Below are positions 1 through 7,388 of a stretch of 23,411 nucleotides of DNA, piece by piece (the first letter of the stretch is position 1; the number at the start of each line of letters is the position of its first letter). This stretch comes from Verrucomicrobiota bacterium (GTDB taxonomy: Bacteria; Verrucomicrobiota; Verrucomicrobiia; Limisphaerales; J093). The position numbers and the translations under genes were made by a program. The notes below the pieces were generated by a model. The model ran no database searches. It was not told the DNA's origin and saw nothing but the letters and a program-made list of their open reading frames with translations. Location: contig JARYMD010000015.1 in NCBI GenBank assembly GCA_029907285.1, positions 1-23,411 on the forward strand. The letters run 5' to 3'.

Positions 1-314
1 TTCTTGATGCCCAATCGCTGGGCCAATTGGTCAACGGTCCAGAGTCCTCCGGCGCTGGGGCCTTGACGGAGGCGCAGGGCCCCCTCGGAGCAAGCCGCCA
101 GTTGTTCCAGCGAGCTGGTCTTTGAGCTGGCCGGCTGGTCGGAGGGCTGGGCCAGTGCGCGGCGGATGGCGTCGATGACATGGGCGGGCAGGTGGGTGAG
201 GACGGCCAGGGTCCTGGACTTGACCGAGGGGCCGACCCTGAAAGACTCGCGCAGTAGGATTGAGGTGTAGGACTTGCCGTGCTTGCCTTTGGAGACGACT
301 TCGGTGATAAACAT
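1..314 (-). CDS. Transposase, N-terminal part (IS1634/IS4-like), cut by window edge
   Basis: Reading the minus strand from the ATG at 312-314 gives an open frame of about 104 codons that runs off the left edge. It begins MFITEVVSKGKHGKSYTSIL and continues with a segment rich in Arg, Ser and Pro. A short N-terminus of the type 'M.i..v..K..gk.Y....L.es.R...' followed by 'R.la.L' is typical of IS1634-group DDE transposases, which cut and paste their own insertion sequence. The catalytic DDE region would lie outside the window, so function cannot be checked and the gene may be intact or a remnant. A longer overlapping frame on the same strand (31-351) has very Arg/Pro-rich composition and looks like a shadow. 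The family assignment rests on the N-terminus only. Confidence 0.55.
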   Translation of the reverse strand, partial: MFITEVVSKGKHGKSYTSILLRESFRVGPSVKSRTLAVLTHLPAHVIDAIRRALAQPSDQPASSKTSSLEQLAACSEGALRLRQGPSAGGLWTVDQLAQRLGIK

Positions 315-320
315 GACTAC

Positions 321-348
321 GAAATAGGATAGTAACGAGCGATGTCAA
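321..348 (-). promoter_or_regulatory. Possible promoter of the transposase gene
   Basis: On the minus strand a perfect TTGACA (343-348) is followed after 16 bases by TATTTC (321-326), just upstream of the ATG at 314. The -10 is weak and the leader would be very short (about 6 bases or less), so this is only a candidate. Confidence 0.25.
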
Positions 349-475
349 CAAGAAAAAGCGATAATATTAGGCGAAATCGCATGCCTACATTTTGTGTAAA
401 ATTCAAAGTGGACTAAACCCATGTCAAATCGAGGGTTAATGCAGGTTTTGGGCTAAAAAGTTAGTGGAGAATCCG

Positions 476-691
476 TTGAAACAAGCACTTGTTGAGCAGT
501 GATGCTTTGTACGTTGTACGTTGAGCGTTTCAGGTTGAACGTTCACAGATAGACGTCTCACTCGATGAACCGATCGGAACGCTCAACGTCCAACGTTCAA
601 CATCGCAGCGCTCAGGAACGGTCGCAGTCGCCGGCTCGGTGCCTCTGAGTCAATTTTGGTTCCGGCTACGCCGGGCTGCGGAATATGCGGG
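476..691 (-). repeat. Dispersed structured element, copy A
   Basis: This stretch of about 216 bases aligns almost without gaps with 13189-13405. It starts (plus strand) with TTGAAACAAGCACT. It contains a 25-base inverted repeat (507-531 against 576-600, 22 of 25 matched, 44-base loop). It ends with a 34-base block (658-691) containing the small hairpin CCGGC-TAC-GCCGG (662-674). The right arm, 576-600, is identical in copies A and B. The orientation is given as minus because in that reading the CCGGC hairpin comes first after the SNF2 gene, as in the other copies relative to their upstream genes. No coding capacity is evident. Confidence 0.8.
507..600. repeat. Large inverted repeat inside element copy A
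   Basis: The arms 507-531 and 576-600 are reverse complements at 22 of 25 positions. The arms are built from short sub-repeats of the form ACGTTGNACGTTGAGCGTT. A second left-arm-like word at 535-544 could pair with the right arm instead, so alternative hairpins are possible. Confidence 0.75.
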
Positions 692-849
692 CACCGGAAG
701 TCGCACCGGGATGAAGGAATGGGCTAATCCGAGAGAATGGCCGGTGAGATTTCCGGGCCAGCGAGGCGGGCCAGGCCCTGAGACGTGTGGCTGCCTGTTG
801 GGCATTATGGAACAGCGTGCCCGGCCGGTGTGAGGCTGAGCCTGGCAAG

Positions 850-3800
850 TTAGTCTGAGAACAAGTATTCGAGGTCGGACTGTGTGAGGCTTCGGGCGAA
901 ACCTTCCTCGCCAAGGACGTCGGAGATGGTTTGTGCTTTGCGTTGCTGGAGCTCCCAGATTTTTTCCTCGACGGTCCCCGGAGTTATGAGGCGGTAGGCG
1001 TTCACGGTTTCTGTTTGGCCTATTCGGTGAGAACGGTCTATCGCCTGGGCTTCGACAGCCGGGTTCCACCATGGGTCGTATAGGATGACGTAACTGGCGG
1101 TTGTGAGGTTCAATCCGGTCCCGGCCGCGCGCAAGCTAAGCAGAAACAGGCACGGATTCGGATCGTTCTGGAACGTCTGGACAAGCTCGAGTCGGTTTTT
1201 GGTGTCGCCTGTGAGCATGTAGGTTGGGATATTCCGCTCCTTGCACTCTTTGTCGAGCAACTGAAGCATTTGCACGAACTGGCTGAACACGAGCACCTTT
1301 TGTCCTTCGTCCATGAGGGGTTCGACCAACTCGAAAAGAGTCTCGGTTTTGCCGGAGGGCGAGTCGTTTCCAACCAGGGCTGGGTGGCAGCATATTTGGC
1401 GCAGCCTTGTGAGTGCGGCGAGGACGTGGATTCTGCTGCGGGCGAGCCCTTTTGCCTGGACAGTTTGCATGACCTGCTCGCGAGAACGCCGGAGTTCTGC
1501 GAGGTAGAGTTTGCGTTGCGGTTCGTCCATGCGACAATCGCGTCGTTCCTCGATGCGGTCTGGGAGGTCTTTTGCGACCTGGCGTTTGAGTCGGCGGAGC
1601 ATTAGCGGGCGCAATTTTGCCGAGAGTTTGCGTCGGGCCATTCGTTGTGCCCATTCGGCGTTTTCGCCTGTGGGTTCGTAAGTTTCGTGGAACTGGGCCT
1701 GGTTGCCGAGGTAACCGGGCTGGACGAAATCAATAATGCTCCACAAATCGAGCAACCTGTTCTCGAGCGGCGTGCCAGTGAGGGCCAATCGGTGTTCGGC
1801 TTTGAGTTGTTTGACCGAGACGCTGACCTGTGCTGCCGGGTTTTTGATGAACTGCGCTTCGTCAAGGATTACGGCGCGGAACTCGAATTTCTTGAGTGCT
1901 TCGAGGTCGCGGCGGAGCAGGGCGTAGTTGGTCACGATGAGGTCATACTGCGGGATTTGGCGTCGGAGGTTGTGGCGTGCCGGGCCGCTTTCCAGTACCA
2001 GCACGCGCATGTCCGGAACGAACTTTTCCGCTTCGCGCCGCCAGTTGTGGAGGACTGATGCGGGACAGATGACGAGGGCGGGTTTTGGTTTGTTTGGGTT
2101 TGCATCACGCAGCCATGCGAGCCATGCGAGAGTTTGGACTGTTTTGCCCAAGCCCATGTCGTCGGCGAGCACGCCGCCGAGCTTTATGCGGCTGAGGTGG
2201 CAAAGGAAATCAAACCCATCTTTCTGATATGGCCTGAGGCCGGCCTTGACCGATGCGGGCAATGGGACGCTTGGGATGCCTTTGAAATCCGCGAGCTGTT
2301 TGCGAAGCTCTTTGGCCTCGGGGAGGTCGCCGAATTTCTTGAGTGCCTCCTCGTCGAGGTGGGCGGCCTGGAGCATGTCAACCTTTTGCGGGAGGGCTGA
2401 CAAACCATCCAAGCCGATGTCAGCCATAGTTTCGTGTGCTGTGTGGACGGCCTGTAGGTCCAGCTCGACCCAGCCGCTGTCCGGGAGTTTGACGAATCTG
2501 CTGTTGGCTTTTGCAAGAGCTTCGAGGTCTGCGGGGGTAAGGCGCATGCCTTCCTGTTCCCACTCGGCGCAGACGGAAAACCAATCGATGCCGCTGCCTT
2601 TGACGAGGATTCTGGGGCGCAATTGGCGCGGGTTGATGAACAATCTTTGGAACGCGGCGTTGCCGAGGTACTCGGCATCGGCCGGGCGATCCGGCCATGC
2701 TTGGGCGAGGGTTGCGAGCAGGTTGTCGCTGGCATCGCCAATCCACAAACCCGGCTCAGGCGTGAACCAGTCTTGTCGGCGCAGCCATTGGACGGCGGCG
2801 TCGAGGCGTGGGTCATCGAGTATTTCGGGTTTGTCACTTTTTGCTGCCGGGGGCTCGACGCGCAGCCAATCGTGGCCGTTCCAGAGCCATCGGCTCTTGT
2901 CGCGGTCGCTGATTGCGAAAAGGCGCATTCGGACGGTGTCGTTCTCGAGCTCGAAGATGAACCGCGGTTTTGCCCCGTGAACGATGCAGAGATCGTCCCA
3001 ATCGGGTTCGCTGTGCACACCGGTTTTGCGGAGGTGTGTGATTAGCTTGTGACTGAGTTTGCGGATGGGCACGGCAGGCTTTTCCAGGATACCGGCCAAG
3101 AGTTCCGGGTTTGGCGCGTTTTTGAGCAAATAAATGACATGATCAACCGCGACCAGCGATGGCCGGCCTGCAAAGAACGCTGCACGTGCCAACGGGAAGA
3201 TTTCGCCGCTTGGCAGGCGCAATCGCTGAACCAGCAAGAGATTTCCATCGATTGTCTCGAGTGCGGGGACGAACTCGGCCAGTTGTCCCAGGAAAACCAC
3301 GTTATCCGGTTTGCCGGCCCATTCGATCCACGGTGGATTTCCCCAGTTGGCCAGCCATTGGAGCAAATCGATGCCGCTCAGCCGCAGCGGTTCGCCGTCC
3401 CTGGCGCCGTTTGAATATGTGGCTGCGAGCCATTGAATGAAATCCCAGTCACGCGGAGGAAAAAGCTCCTCCTCATGCACGGCTCTGGTTGTCAGTTCGA
3501 TCAGTTCTCCGAGGGTGCGCTGTTTTTCACCGGTCCGGGGGCGGAAAAGTGCAAAGTCAATTCCGAGCTCGTGCAATCCTGTGTGGGACGGCGAGGGGAC
3601 GAGGCGCGCCAGAACTCTCAAGTGAGCGCGAGGCGCATCGAGGTGTGCGGGTGTCGGGGGGAGGAGCCATTCCTCGATGGCATTGAGCCGTTTGTTTTCC
3701 TGTTCGATGGCCTGGACCTCGGCTAGTCTGGCGTGATTGGCGTAGCCGCTCAGTTCGGTTGGCAGTGGCCGGTCTGTGCGGAGGAACAGGAGCGCCAGTT

Positions 3801-4113
3801 CCTCAAGTCGGCCTTTGCCTTTTGCTTCCAAGAGCCTTGGCCACCAATCCGTGCCGGGGAAATCTCTGCGCGCCAAGGAAAGTTTCTCGAAATAATCTTC
3901 CAGCAACAGCCATGCGCGTTGTGAATCTGCGCAATCAGCAAGGAGCTTCAAGACCTCGGTGCGTTCTTCGACGGCCGCTTTTGAATCCGCCAATTCGCGG
4001 CGGAGATCAGCAAACGCGCCATAAGCGTTTCTGAGCACCGACTGGTTTGCGTCGTACTTGCTTGTTACCGGGCTTCGCCCTGACCCACCGTTCCTGATTT
4101 TTCGCATTGTCAT
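850..4113 (-). CDS. SNF2-family DNA-dependent ATPase/helicase (HepA/RapA-like)
   Basis: This 1087-residue protein carries a complete SNF2 superfamily 2 motor in its C-terminal 450 residues: motif I DDMGLGKT (651-658), motif II DEAQ (751-754), motif III LTGTPLEN (778-785), motif IV VLVFSQF (940-946), motif V RAAGTGLNL (995-1003) and motif VI QAIDRSHRIGQ (1023-1033). The family couples ATP hydrolysis to translocation on double-stranded DNA and remodels protein-DNA complexes. Residues about 506-553 ('DWF...W...G..L...DLEAL......FVKL..GWVELD') match the bacterial SNF2-associated region. The first 500 residues are not recognised and may hold a lineage-specific partner-binding part. There is no SWIM zinc motif. 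Start: ATG at 4113 or at 4107, neither with a clear ribosome site. It stands alone, with no restriction or methylase partner beside it, so repair or transcription recycling is more likely than defence. Its exact role is unknown. Confidence 0.93.
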   Translation of the reverse strand: MTMRKIRNGGSGRSPVTSKYDANQSVLRNAYGAFADLRRELADSKAAVEERTEVLKLLADCADSQRAWLLLEDYFEKLSLARRDFPGTDWWPRLLEAKGKGRLEELALLFLRTDRPLPTELSGYANHARLAEVQAIEQENKRLNAIEEWLLPPTPAHLDAPRAHLRVLARLVPSPSHTGLHELGIDFALFRPRTGEKQRTLGELIELTTRAVHEEELFPPRDWDFIQWLAATYSNGARDGEPLRLSGIDLLQWLANWGNPPWIEWAGKPDNVVFLGQLAEFVPALETIDGNLLLVQRLRLPSGEIFPLARAAFFAGRPSLVAVDHVIYLLKNAPNPELLAGILEKPAVPIRKLSHKLITHLRKTGVHSEPDWDDLCIVHGAKPRFIFELENDTVRMRLFAISDRDKSRWLWNGHDWLRVEPPAAKSDKPEILDDPRLDAAVQWLRRQDWFTPEPGLWIGDASDNLLATLAQAWPDRPADAEYLGNAAFQRLFINPRQLRPRILVKGSGIDWFSVCAEWEQEGMRLTPADLEALAKANSRFVKLPDSGWVELDLQAVHTAHETMADIGLDGLSALPQKVDMLQAAHLDEEALKKFGDLPEAKELRKQLADFKGIPSVPLPASVKAGLRPYQKDGFDFLCHLSRIKLGGVLADDMGLGKTVQTLAWLAWLRDANPNKPKPALVICPASVLHNWRREAEKFVPDMRVLVLESGPARHNLRRQIPQYDLIVTNYALLRRDLEALKKFEFRAVILDEAQFIKNPAAQVSVSVKQLKAEHRLALTGTPLENRLLDLWSIIDFVQPGYLGNQAQFHETYEPTGENAEWAQRMARRKLSAKLRPLMLRRLKRQVAKDLPDRIEERRDCRMDEPQRKLYLAELRRSREQVMQTVQAKGLARSRIHVLAALTRLRQICCHPALVGNDSPSGKTETLFELVEPLMDEGQKVLVFSQFVQMLQLLDKECKERNIPTYMLTGDTKNRLELVQTFQNDPNPCLFLLSLRAAGTGLNLTTASYVILYDPWWNPAVEAQAIDRSHRIGQTETVNAYRLITPGTVEEKIWELQQRKAQTISDVLGEEGFARSLTQSDLEYLFSD

Positions 4114-4409
4114 GTAGTGCGCTTACGCGGCGCCTGCATTTATCCGGCACCCGCCGGCGATGCGGCCGCTCCCGTTAGCCTCACCAGAACGCGACGTCAA
4201 AACACGGCGCGTCCATTCATATCCTATTCTCCTATAGGAAACCGATCACTTTGACAACAGGTTTTTCAGTTTTTGAGACTTTATGTCTGCAACAGCCGGA
4301 TCAGGACGGTGGCCGTTGTTCACACGAAGCATCTGGAATGGAGCGGCTTGCCGGCGCTTTCAACGGAGGGCGAATTGTGAGCTGCGCCGAGCACTTCAGC
4401 ACTGCTGTC
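4114..4409. other. Spacer upstream of the SNF2 gene
   Basis: About 296 bases separate the SNF2 gene from the membrane-protein gene, both on the minus strand. It holds a perfect 10-base palindrome TCCTATAGGA (4230-4239). On the minus strand TTGTCA (4252-4257) lies 15 bases before TATAGG (4231-4236), a weak promoter candidate for the SNF2 gene. I see no gene in it. Confidence 0.35.
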
Positions 4410-5246
4410 TCACGTCAATGGCGGCGGAGGGTTCACCTGCGGTGGCGCAGCGGCGTGCTGCGGGAAGCGGGGCAATCCAAACAACGCCATGAACCGTTCC
4501 TTGTAGTGCGATTCGAGGAACGAAAGCAAAAGGAAAGGCAGCACAACCGCAAAAGTCAGCAAAGCATCCACGAGAACACCCCACAAAAACTCAAGTATTT
4601 GCGGCCCGCCCCCTTGAGTCAGGTTCAGAACCAGAAAAACGATGACAAACGGTGAACTGATCACGAGCCACCCGCCCAATATGAAGACCCCAAACCATGC
4701 CAACAAACGCGGGGGACGATAGACTCGCTTGCACATCAGTGCGGACAACACAAGTGCAAGCGCGGTCAGCAAAGAAAGGAGCAGGAGTGCAACCACGAAC
4801 ACGGCTGTTACCGGGACCAGTTCGGACAAATCGCTTCGTATCAAATAAGCAAGGATGGAACTGGCGCTGATGATCAGAGTTGATACAAGGAACACAACGG
4901 GTTTCGACAGCCCTGCAAGATAACCTGTCAGCAGCCACAAAACTGCCACCCCGAACGCCAGCGAGGTTAATGCGAGCGCCAAATAATCGTTGGCATCCGA
5001 GAACATTTCCGGAGTTGCAGCTTTCAGTACAACGTCGATGAGCCAAATCACGCCCATCGGCACCAGCACCCACCACGCCTGTGGCCGGCGGTTTGCCGGC
5101 AGAAGCAGCAGGAGCAACACCGCGATCCATGGCACAAACTGTGGCAGCAAGCTCGGCGGCACCCATTCGTAATTGACACGGGGCCCTTCCTTGTCACCCA
5201 AACCACCGAGATCAGCAATTGCAGCGACCTGAACCGGACCTCGCAC
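4410..5246 (-). CDS. Multi-pass membrane protein, unknown function
   Basis: The 278-codon frame encodes a very hydrophobic protein with about seven membrane segments: near residues 32-50, 57-75, 88-112, 116-137, 141-170, 183-212 and 218-245. The C-terminal tail is Pro/Ala-rich and soluble (ending PPQVNPPPPLT). I recognise no enzymatic or transporter motif. The frame opens with GTG at 5246, without a good ribosome site. The first 25 residues are not hydrophobic and look unlike the rest, so the true start may be further in, near the 'VNYEWVPP' region. The gene begins 39 bases after the stop codon of the secreted protein upstream (5286-6506), so the two are probably co-transcribed and may act together at the envelope. 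That link is inference from spacing only. Confidence 0.65.
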   Translation of the reverse strand: MRGPVQVAAIADLGGLGDKEGPRVNYEWVPPSLLPQFVPWIAVLLLLLLPANRRPQAWWVLVPMGVIWLIDVVLKAATPEMFSDANDYLALALTSLAFGVAVLWLLTGYLAGLSKPVVFLVSTLIISASSILAYLIRSDLSELVPVTAVFVVALLLLSLLTALALVLSALMCKRVYRPPRLLAWFGVFILGGWLVISSPFVIVFLVLNLTQGGGPQILEFLWGVLVDALLTFAVVLPFLLLSFLESHYKERFMALFGLPRFPQHAAAPPQVNPPPPLT

Positions 5247-5285
5247 AGTTGTTGGTACTCGCCATGAGTACGAACAGGTGCCGCC

Positions 5286-6506
5286 TCAGCCGAACTCGAA
5301 TTTGCCCGAAGCAACTTTGCGGTCCCCTTGGTAAACTGCAAACTCGGGCTGAACAATACTCTGATCGCTGATCAACCTGTACTCCATGCCGCCCTGGCCG
5401 CGGAGTTCATAATTAAAAACCAATGTCTTGCCACGGCGCACAATGGAAACGGAATTCGTCAATGGCCCACCCGAAATCAGCGTGGTTTGGCCGCTGGTTT
5501 GAACCTTGACCGATTCCGACTTCGCAAGGTCCTGTGGACGGCTTGAAAGCACAGCTCGACGTCCGTCGGCTTTGAGGCTGACATTGTCGAGCATGTAGCT
5601 GCCCACCGGAACGCGCTCGACAGGCGCCGGGCGGTCAAGCACAAGAGCGCGTTTCTGGCTGGTCATGACGATCCGATCGATGTGCTTGCCTGTGACTGCG
5701 ATTTCACCGAGCTCAGCCCGCGTTTCTTTCAGTTCGAGGCGCCGTCCGGCAGGGCTTTTGTTGGTGTCGAACCGGTGGCTTAAAGCGTACAAATGTCCCC
5801 GGAAGAACAGTTCGTCCGGCAGTACAAACATGCTTGGGTCACTGTTGGACGCGCTCAGCGGCTGGTCACGATGTTCCCATGGGCGGAGAAGCAACGTAAG
5901 CGCTCCTGACTTTTCGGTGGGTTGGTCGATGATTCCGATTTCATGATCAGTTCCGTCTATCGTGGTTTTGCCCTGCCAGAAAGACCGGACTTGGACGTTC
6001 GCATGCAGCCGGGACCCGACCGGCAACGGAAACAGGTTCAAATCGACAAGGAATGGTTGCTCAGCCTCTTTGGTCGGGACTGTGATGTGCACATTCTTGA
6101 ATGAGCCGTAATTGGTGAAAGAAAACTCGTTGGTGAAGACGCCAGCGGGATCATCGGTCAAATCCAGATTCCTGTTCAAATCGAGATAAAGAACATTGCT
6201 CGTTCGGTCCCAGACCATGGCCATTGGAGGCGCATCCTTGAAACGAACCGAGTAGCGGCCAAGATCATTTTTTTCAATATTGGGCGGCAGTTTCGGCGTG
6301 TCCGGCAATGATTCCGCCGTCACGCTGGAAACATTGACATATCCATTGGTCAGCTCCCTGTATGCAAGGTCAATGACAATGGCCGGTCCGGGGGCTGGGT
6401 TGTTGCGTTCGGTTGATTCGGCTGACGTTGCGCGCGGGAGGGCAACAAGAACTGTCAAAGCGGCAAGTTGGCAAAGGCAACAGAATAAGCTTGCAACTCG
6501 CGACAT
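5286..6506 (-). CDS. Secreted protein of unknown function (PVC-type)
   Basis: Starting at the ATG at 6506 the product has 406 residues and opens with a signal peptide: MSRVA, a hydrophobic core, then a likely cut after '..RATSA'. A longer frame to 6587 adds 27 charged residues before the signal peptide and is less likely. The mature part is mostly beta-type. It has an acidic 'LYLDLNRNLDLTDD' segment (about residues 105-118) that resembles calcium-binding or EF-like acidic loops, and it ends 'ASGKFEFG', a tail I associate with hypothetical proteins of Verrucomicrobia and Planctomycetes. No catalytic motif is seen. It is followed after 39 bases by the membrane-protein gene. The protein is probably periplasmic or surface-exposed, with function unknown. 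Confidence 0.75.
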   Translation of the reverse strand: MSRVASLFCCLCQLAALTVLVALPRATSAESTERNNPAPGPAIVIDLAYRELTNGYVNVSSVTAESLPDTPKLPPNIEKNDLGRYSVRFKDAPPMAMVWDRTSNVLYLDLNRNLDLTDDPAGVFTNEFSFTNYGSFKNVHITVPTKEAEQPFLVDLNLFPLPVGSRLHANVQVRSFWQGKTTIDGTDHEIGIIDQPTEKSGALTLLLRPWEHRDQPLSASNSDPSMFVLPDELFFRGHLYALSHRFDTNKSPAGRRLELKETRAELGEIAVTGKHIDRIVMTSQKRALVLDRPAPVERVPVGSYMLDNVSLKADGRRAVLSSRPQDLAKSESVKVQTSGQTTLISGGPLTNSVSIVRRGKTLVFNYELRGQGGMEYRLISDQSIVQPEFAVYQGDRKVASGKFEFG

Positions 6507-6593
6507 CAACAGCCTGAGTTTGCGATCTTGATCGCGCGCGATTGCTTGTTGGTGGCGGCATTCACGCGCATTTCCTTCGCACAACATGAGTTC

Positions 6594-6622
6594 TCATTAC
6601 CACACACTATGACGCTCAGCAA
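6594..6622 (-). promoter_or_regulatory. Weak promoter candidate for the secreted/membrane protein pair
   Basis: On the minus strand TTGCTG (6617-6622) and TAATGA (6594-6599) are 17 bases apart. A transcript from here would start too close to an ATG at 6587 but leaves an 80-base leader before the ATG at 6506. This fits the choice of 6506 as start. The match to consensus is modest. Confidence 0.25.
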
Positions 6623-6839
6623 GGAATTAGTATTGCTGTGGGCAGGCACCGGCATTCGACACAACATAGAAGAAATAAGATTTGACGGCAGGCCAGCCGC
6701 TGTCGAATATCACAGGTAATAGTCTGACAGGACGTCGGTTCTGACGGTTTGTCTCAAAAGCGATTTTGCAAAACTTCGGCGGCTGGAAACGGAGCTTGCG
6801 GCTACGAACTCGATCATTCGAATCTTTCAATGTTGTGTT

Positions 6840-7388
6840 TTGGGAGCAGCCCTGTGCGCTTGTGAAAGCTCACTAATCGGCGCACAAATCACATACATGG
6901 GAACTGTGTCCGGCTGGGATCCGGTTTACGCCCCCAGCTTGTTTGCTGTAACGTTGGGCGTTTTTACCATGGACCCTTGGAGGTACCCATATGTTTACGG
7001 CGTGGACGAATATGGCAACATGAACGAAACCGGCTACAGCAAGGCGGTTGGCGATGGGAATTTCATCCCTCTCGATTCCACTTTCGCAACCAGTGCAGTT
7101 GGTAGTTCCGCCTTTAGGCGGTTCGGGTGGCGGTTGGAGAATCCGTGTGCTTCGAACACAGGCGAAAGCCTGCACTACGAACCGCTGCGGTTTGCAGTCC
7201 CGTTTTCAGGCCGCAGTGGAGCAGTGCGTGAACCTGCAGCAGTTTGCCAATCGGACAGGAGTGTGGTAAAGGATGCGCATGCTGCGTGTGCGTGCGTTAT
7301 GGCTGGCAGTGAGTTGTCTGGGGCTCATTGGCGTTCCAACATTGGCTTCCGAACCTGTCCTGAGAGTGTTGTCGGGCGGACAAGGTGA
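6840..7388 (+). pseudogene. Uncertain ORF, possibly a gene remnant interrupted by a repeat
   Basis: The frame is open from 6723, with a TTG at 6840 as first usable start. The stretch from about 6890 to 7090 reads like protein ('ITYMGTVSGWDPVYAPSLF', then 'DEYGNMNETGYSKAVGDGN'), with aromatic residues and Gly-Asn-rich loops as in secreted beta proteins. I cannot name a family. Downstream of about 7100 the frame runs through the palindromic repeat cluster and then 110 bases into the hydrolase-like gene, which is unlikely for an intact gene. There is no ribosome site at 6840. The best reading is a decayed fragment whose 3' part was replaced by repeats. A chance frame is also possible. Confidence 0.25.
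7101..7192. repeat. Cluster of three short palindromes
   Basis: Three GC-rich hairpins lie within 92 bases: CCGCC-TTTA-GGCGG (7108-7121), CAGGC-GAAA-GCCTG (7159-7172, a GNRA-type tetraloop) and AACCG-CTG-CGGTT (7180-7192). The first 14-base palindrome occurs again at 13173-13186, where it abuts the end of element copy B. The set resembles dispersed palindromic elements of high-GC environmental bacteria. Confidence 0.6.

Larger units (their letters stand above)
315..849. other. Gene-free stretch with dispersed element copy A
   Basis: I see no credible protein gene here. From 315 to about 475 the sequence is AT-richer than its surroundings and probably holds the end of the insertion sequence. 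A possible IS end lies near 421-460, but its partner end is outside the window. From 476 to 691 lies copy A of the dispersed element described separately. From 692 to 849, the immediate 3' flank of the SNF2 gene, I recognise nothing. The short frames here (639-833 plus, 650-1072 minus) have no family features and overlap the repeat or the SNF2 gene. Confidence 0.6.
6507..7278. other. Divergent intergenic region with palindromes
   Basis: This region separates the minus-strand secreted-protein gene from the plus-strand hydrolase-like gene. From 6723 to 7388 one plus-strand frame stays open (described separately, uncertain). From 7101 to 7192 there are three hairpins in a row: CCGCC-TTTA-GGCGG (7108-7121), CAGGC-GAAA-GCCTG (7159-7172) and AACCG-CTG-CGGTT (7180-7192). 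I see no RNA gene that would explain them. Confidence 0.5.

Noticed and set aside
507..600. ACGTTG-type repeated words as a CRISPR array
   Set aside because: The words are short, adjacent and arranged as an inverted repeat, without regularly spaced unique spacers or cas genes.
2184..3020. Minus-strand 278-codon frame inside the SNF2 gene
   Set aside because: Ser/Thr/Pro-rich composition from reading the SNF2 gene out of frame.
850..4113. A DISARM- or restriction-type defence system around the SNF2 ATPase
   Set aside because: No methylase, nuclease or other defence partner is encoded beside it; the neighbours are repeats and envelope proteins.
6506..6571. A 21-codon leader peptide (minus strand) whose TGA overlaps the ATG at 6506 (TGATG)
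   Set aside because: GAAGGA lies only one base before its ATG, too close for initiation, and the peptide shows no attenuator features. Coupled translation is possible but not supported.
7101..7192. tRNA-like folding of three successive hairpins
   Set aside because: Stem lengths and loops do not fit a cloverleaf; there is no anticodon arm, TTCRA loop or acceptor stem in the right positions.
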